Position numbers and translations under genes: made by a program. Under the pieces are notes generated by a model. That model was not told where the DNA came from, did no database searches, and saw nothing but the letters and a program-made list of their open reading frames with translations. Of a stretch of 64,000 nucleotides of DNA, positions 62,858-64,000 are shown in pieces. This stretch comes from Streptomyces sulphureus DSM 40104. Lineage in GTDB: Bacteria; Actinomycetota; Actinomycetes; Streptomycetales; Streptomycetaceae. Each line of letters starts with the position of its first letter. Position 1 is the first letter of the stretch. The stretch lies in contig NZ_KB905826.1 in the NCBI RefSeq assembly GCF_000381025.1, positions 62,001-126,000 of the forward strand, read 5' to 3'.

Positions 62858-63595
62858 ATGAACGTCACACGCACCCTGGCCACAGCCCGCCGCGTCCTGC
62901 GCCAGCTCAGCCACGATCCCCGCACCATCGCCCTGCTCCTTCTGGTGCCGGTCTTCCTGCTGGTGCTCCTGTACTACGTCTTCGACGCGGACCGCCGGAG
63001 CTTCGACGGCATCGGCGCCTCTCTCCTCGGCATCTTCCCGCTGGTGACGATGTTCCTGGTCACCTCGATCGCGACGCTCCGTGAACGCACCTCGGGAACC
63101 CTCGAGCGCCTGCTCTCCATGCCTCTCGCCAAGGCCGACCTGATCGGGGGGTATGCGCTCGCCTTCGGTCTGCTCGCGGTCGTCCAGGCCGCGGTCGCCA
63201 CCGGCACCGCGATCTGGCTCCTCGACCTCAACATGGCGGGCTCCCCCTGGCTCCTCCTGCTCGTCGCTCTCCTCGACGCGCTCCTCGGCACCGCGCTCGG
63301 GCTCTTCGTCTCGGCTTTCGCCGCCTCCGAGTTCCAGGTCGTCCAGTTCATGCCGGCCGTGATCTTCCCGCAGATCCTCCTGTGCGGGCTCTTCGCACCA
63401 CGCGGCTCGATGCAGCCGGTCCTCGAAGCCATCTCGAACGTCCTCCCGATGTCCTACGCGGTAGACGGTATGAACGAGGTACTCCGCCACACCGACCTCA
63501 CCGGCGACTACGTCCGGGACCTGGTGGTCGTCCTCGGCTCCGCGCTGCTCGTCCTCGCCCTCGGCGCTGCGACCCTCCGCCGCCGAACGGTCTGA
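62858..63595 (+). CDS. ABC-2 type transporter permease
   Basis: The 245-residue protein has six membrane segments and the ABC2_membrane pattern: TIATLRERTSGTLERL-like loop (here SIATLRERTSGTLERLLSMP) and MPAVIFPQILLCGLF. It forms the export channel with the ATPase just upstream. The substrate is unknown; drugs, lipids or peptides are typical for this class. A weak hairpin follows. Confidence 0.9.
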   Translation: MNVTRTLATARRVLRQLSHDPRTIALLLLVPVFLLVLLYYVFDADRRSFDGIGASLLGIFPLVTMFLVTSIATLRERTSGTLERLLSMPLAKADLIGGYALAFGLLAVVQAAVATGTAIWLLDLNMAGSPWLLLLVALLDALLGTALGLFVSAFAASEFQVVQFMPAVIFPQILLCGLFAPRGSMQPVLEAISNVLPMSYAVDGMNEVLRHTDLTGDYVRDLVVVLGSALLVLALGAATLRRRTV

Positions 63596-63596
63596 C

Positions 63597-63622
63597 CACC
63601 CGGGACACGTCGACGCCGGGTG
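63597..63622 (+). terminator. Hairpin after the ABC permease gene
   Basis: CACCCGG and CCGGGTG form a perfect 7-bp stem (63597-63603 with 63616-63622) with a 12-base loop, directly after the stop codon. Confidence 0.4.
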
Positions 63623-63701
63623 CGGCGGCGGTGGAAGGATGCCGGGGGACCGCCGGCTCCGGCCGGCCGCTGTCAGGCACGTGTAGGAGATGAACCGCCA
63701 G

Positions 63702-64000
63702 ATGACACAGAAAGTCGCAGTCCTCGGCACCGGCAAGATCGGCGAGGCCCTGCTCTCCGGAATGCTGCGGGGTGGCTGGTCCCCCTCCCACCTCATGGTC
63801 ACCAGCCGGCGCCAGGAGCGAGCCGACACCCTGCGCGCTCGGTACGGAGTGGAGGCCGTCTCCAACCCGGAGGCCGCCAAGAGCGCGGACGTCCTCATCC
63901 TCACCGTCAAGCCGCAGGACATGGCGACCCTTCTGGAGGAACTCGGACCGCACACCCCGGCGGACCGGCTCGTCATCAGCGGTGCCGCAGGTCTTACCAC
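63702..64000 (+). CDS. proC: Pyrroline-5-carboxylate reductase (5' partial)
   Basis: ProC reduces pyrroline-5-carboxylate to proline with NAD(P)H. The first 99 residues are present and run off the window. They include the Rossmann motif VAVLGTGKIGEALLSGML near the start and VLILTVKPQDM. ATG 63702 gives the usual family start (MTQKVAVLG); ATG 63690 lies 12 bases upstream and TAGGAG overlaps it too closely to be its ribosome-binding site. The rest of the gene lies beyond base 64000. Confidence 0.9.
   Translation, partial: MTQKVAVLGTGKIGEALLSGMLRGGWSPSHLMVTSRRQERADTLRARYGVEAVSNPEAAKSADVLILTVKPQDMATLLEELGPHTPADRLVISGAAGLT

Overview
This window is high-GC actinobacterial chromosome, almost certainly Streptomyces or a close relative. 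The signs are strong G/C bias at third codon positions, many GTG starts with ATGA/GTGA overlaps, Lsr2 and FtsH, a run of leaderless genes, and the familiar Streptomyces order ppa / PBP4 / DUF2342 / tilS / hpt / ftsH / folE, then folP / folB / folK, then panC / nadB / nadC / coaX / lsr2 / clpC / mutY / disA / radA / ppx / ilvD / proC. It looks like conserved core chromosome. No insertion sequence, prophage, CRISPR array, rRNA or tRNA was seen.

Layout. 1-5.3 kb: tail of a TipA-type MerR regulator, a small secreted protein, a ThrE-type exporter, inorganic pyrophosphatase and a class C penicillin-binding protein. 5.3-11.4 kb: DUF2342 zinc peptidase, tilS, hpt, ftsH, folE. 11.4-16.7 kb (minus strand): folP, an NTF2-like protein, folB, folK, DUF3180, and a pair of bacterial PH-domain membrane proteins. 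16.8-23.8 kb: an orphan NuoD-like protein, a coiled-coil membrane protein, a divergent OpuC-type osmolyte ABC transporter and a MidA-type methyltransferase. 23.9-32.2 kb is the most accessory-looking part: a NarL-type two-component system, an ArsR/DUF5937 regulator, and a catabolic cassette (DadA-like oxidase, MHS transporter, creatinase-like hydrolase, divergent LysR). 32.3-37.9 kb: a tightly coupled operon of DUF2520 Rossmann protein, panC, nadB, nadC and coaX for pantothenate/CoA and NAD. 38-44.4 kb: small conserved proteins, a BlaI regulator, an ArgA-like acetyltransferase, lsr2 and clpC. 44.4-55.7 kb: lipoprotein, SdpI-like protein, M23 endopeptidase, AraC/VOC pair, mutY, disA, radA and a sigma-like/zinc-finger/BACON membrane fusion. 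55.7-64 kb: Cys-rich protein, ppx, a TIM-barrel isomerase-like protein, TetR, ilvD, a leaderless ABC exporter and the start of proC.

Themes. Genes group by cofactor (folate, NAD, CoA), by protein quality control (ftsH, clpC), by genome maintenance (mutY, radA, disA) and by cell envelope (PBP4, M23, the ABC transporters). The most informative non-coding DNA is the 880-base gap before clpC, which holds two matches to the ClgR box and one sigma-R-like promoter. Other notable non-coding sites are the TTGAC inverted repeats before the ArsR/DUF5937 gene and a consensus promoter with an embedded palindrome in front of a leaderless ABC exporter. No wholly new system is evident. The best candidates for new biology are the sigma-like/ZAS/BACON fusion, the creatinase-like cassette, and the DUF2520-PanC pairing as a possible alternative ketopantoate reductase.
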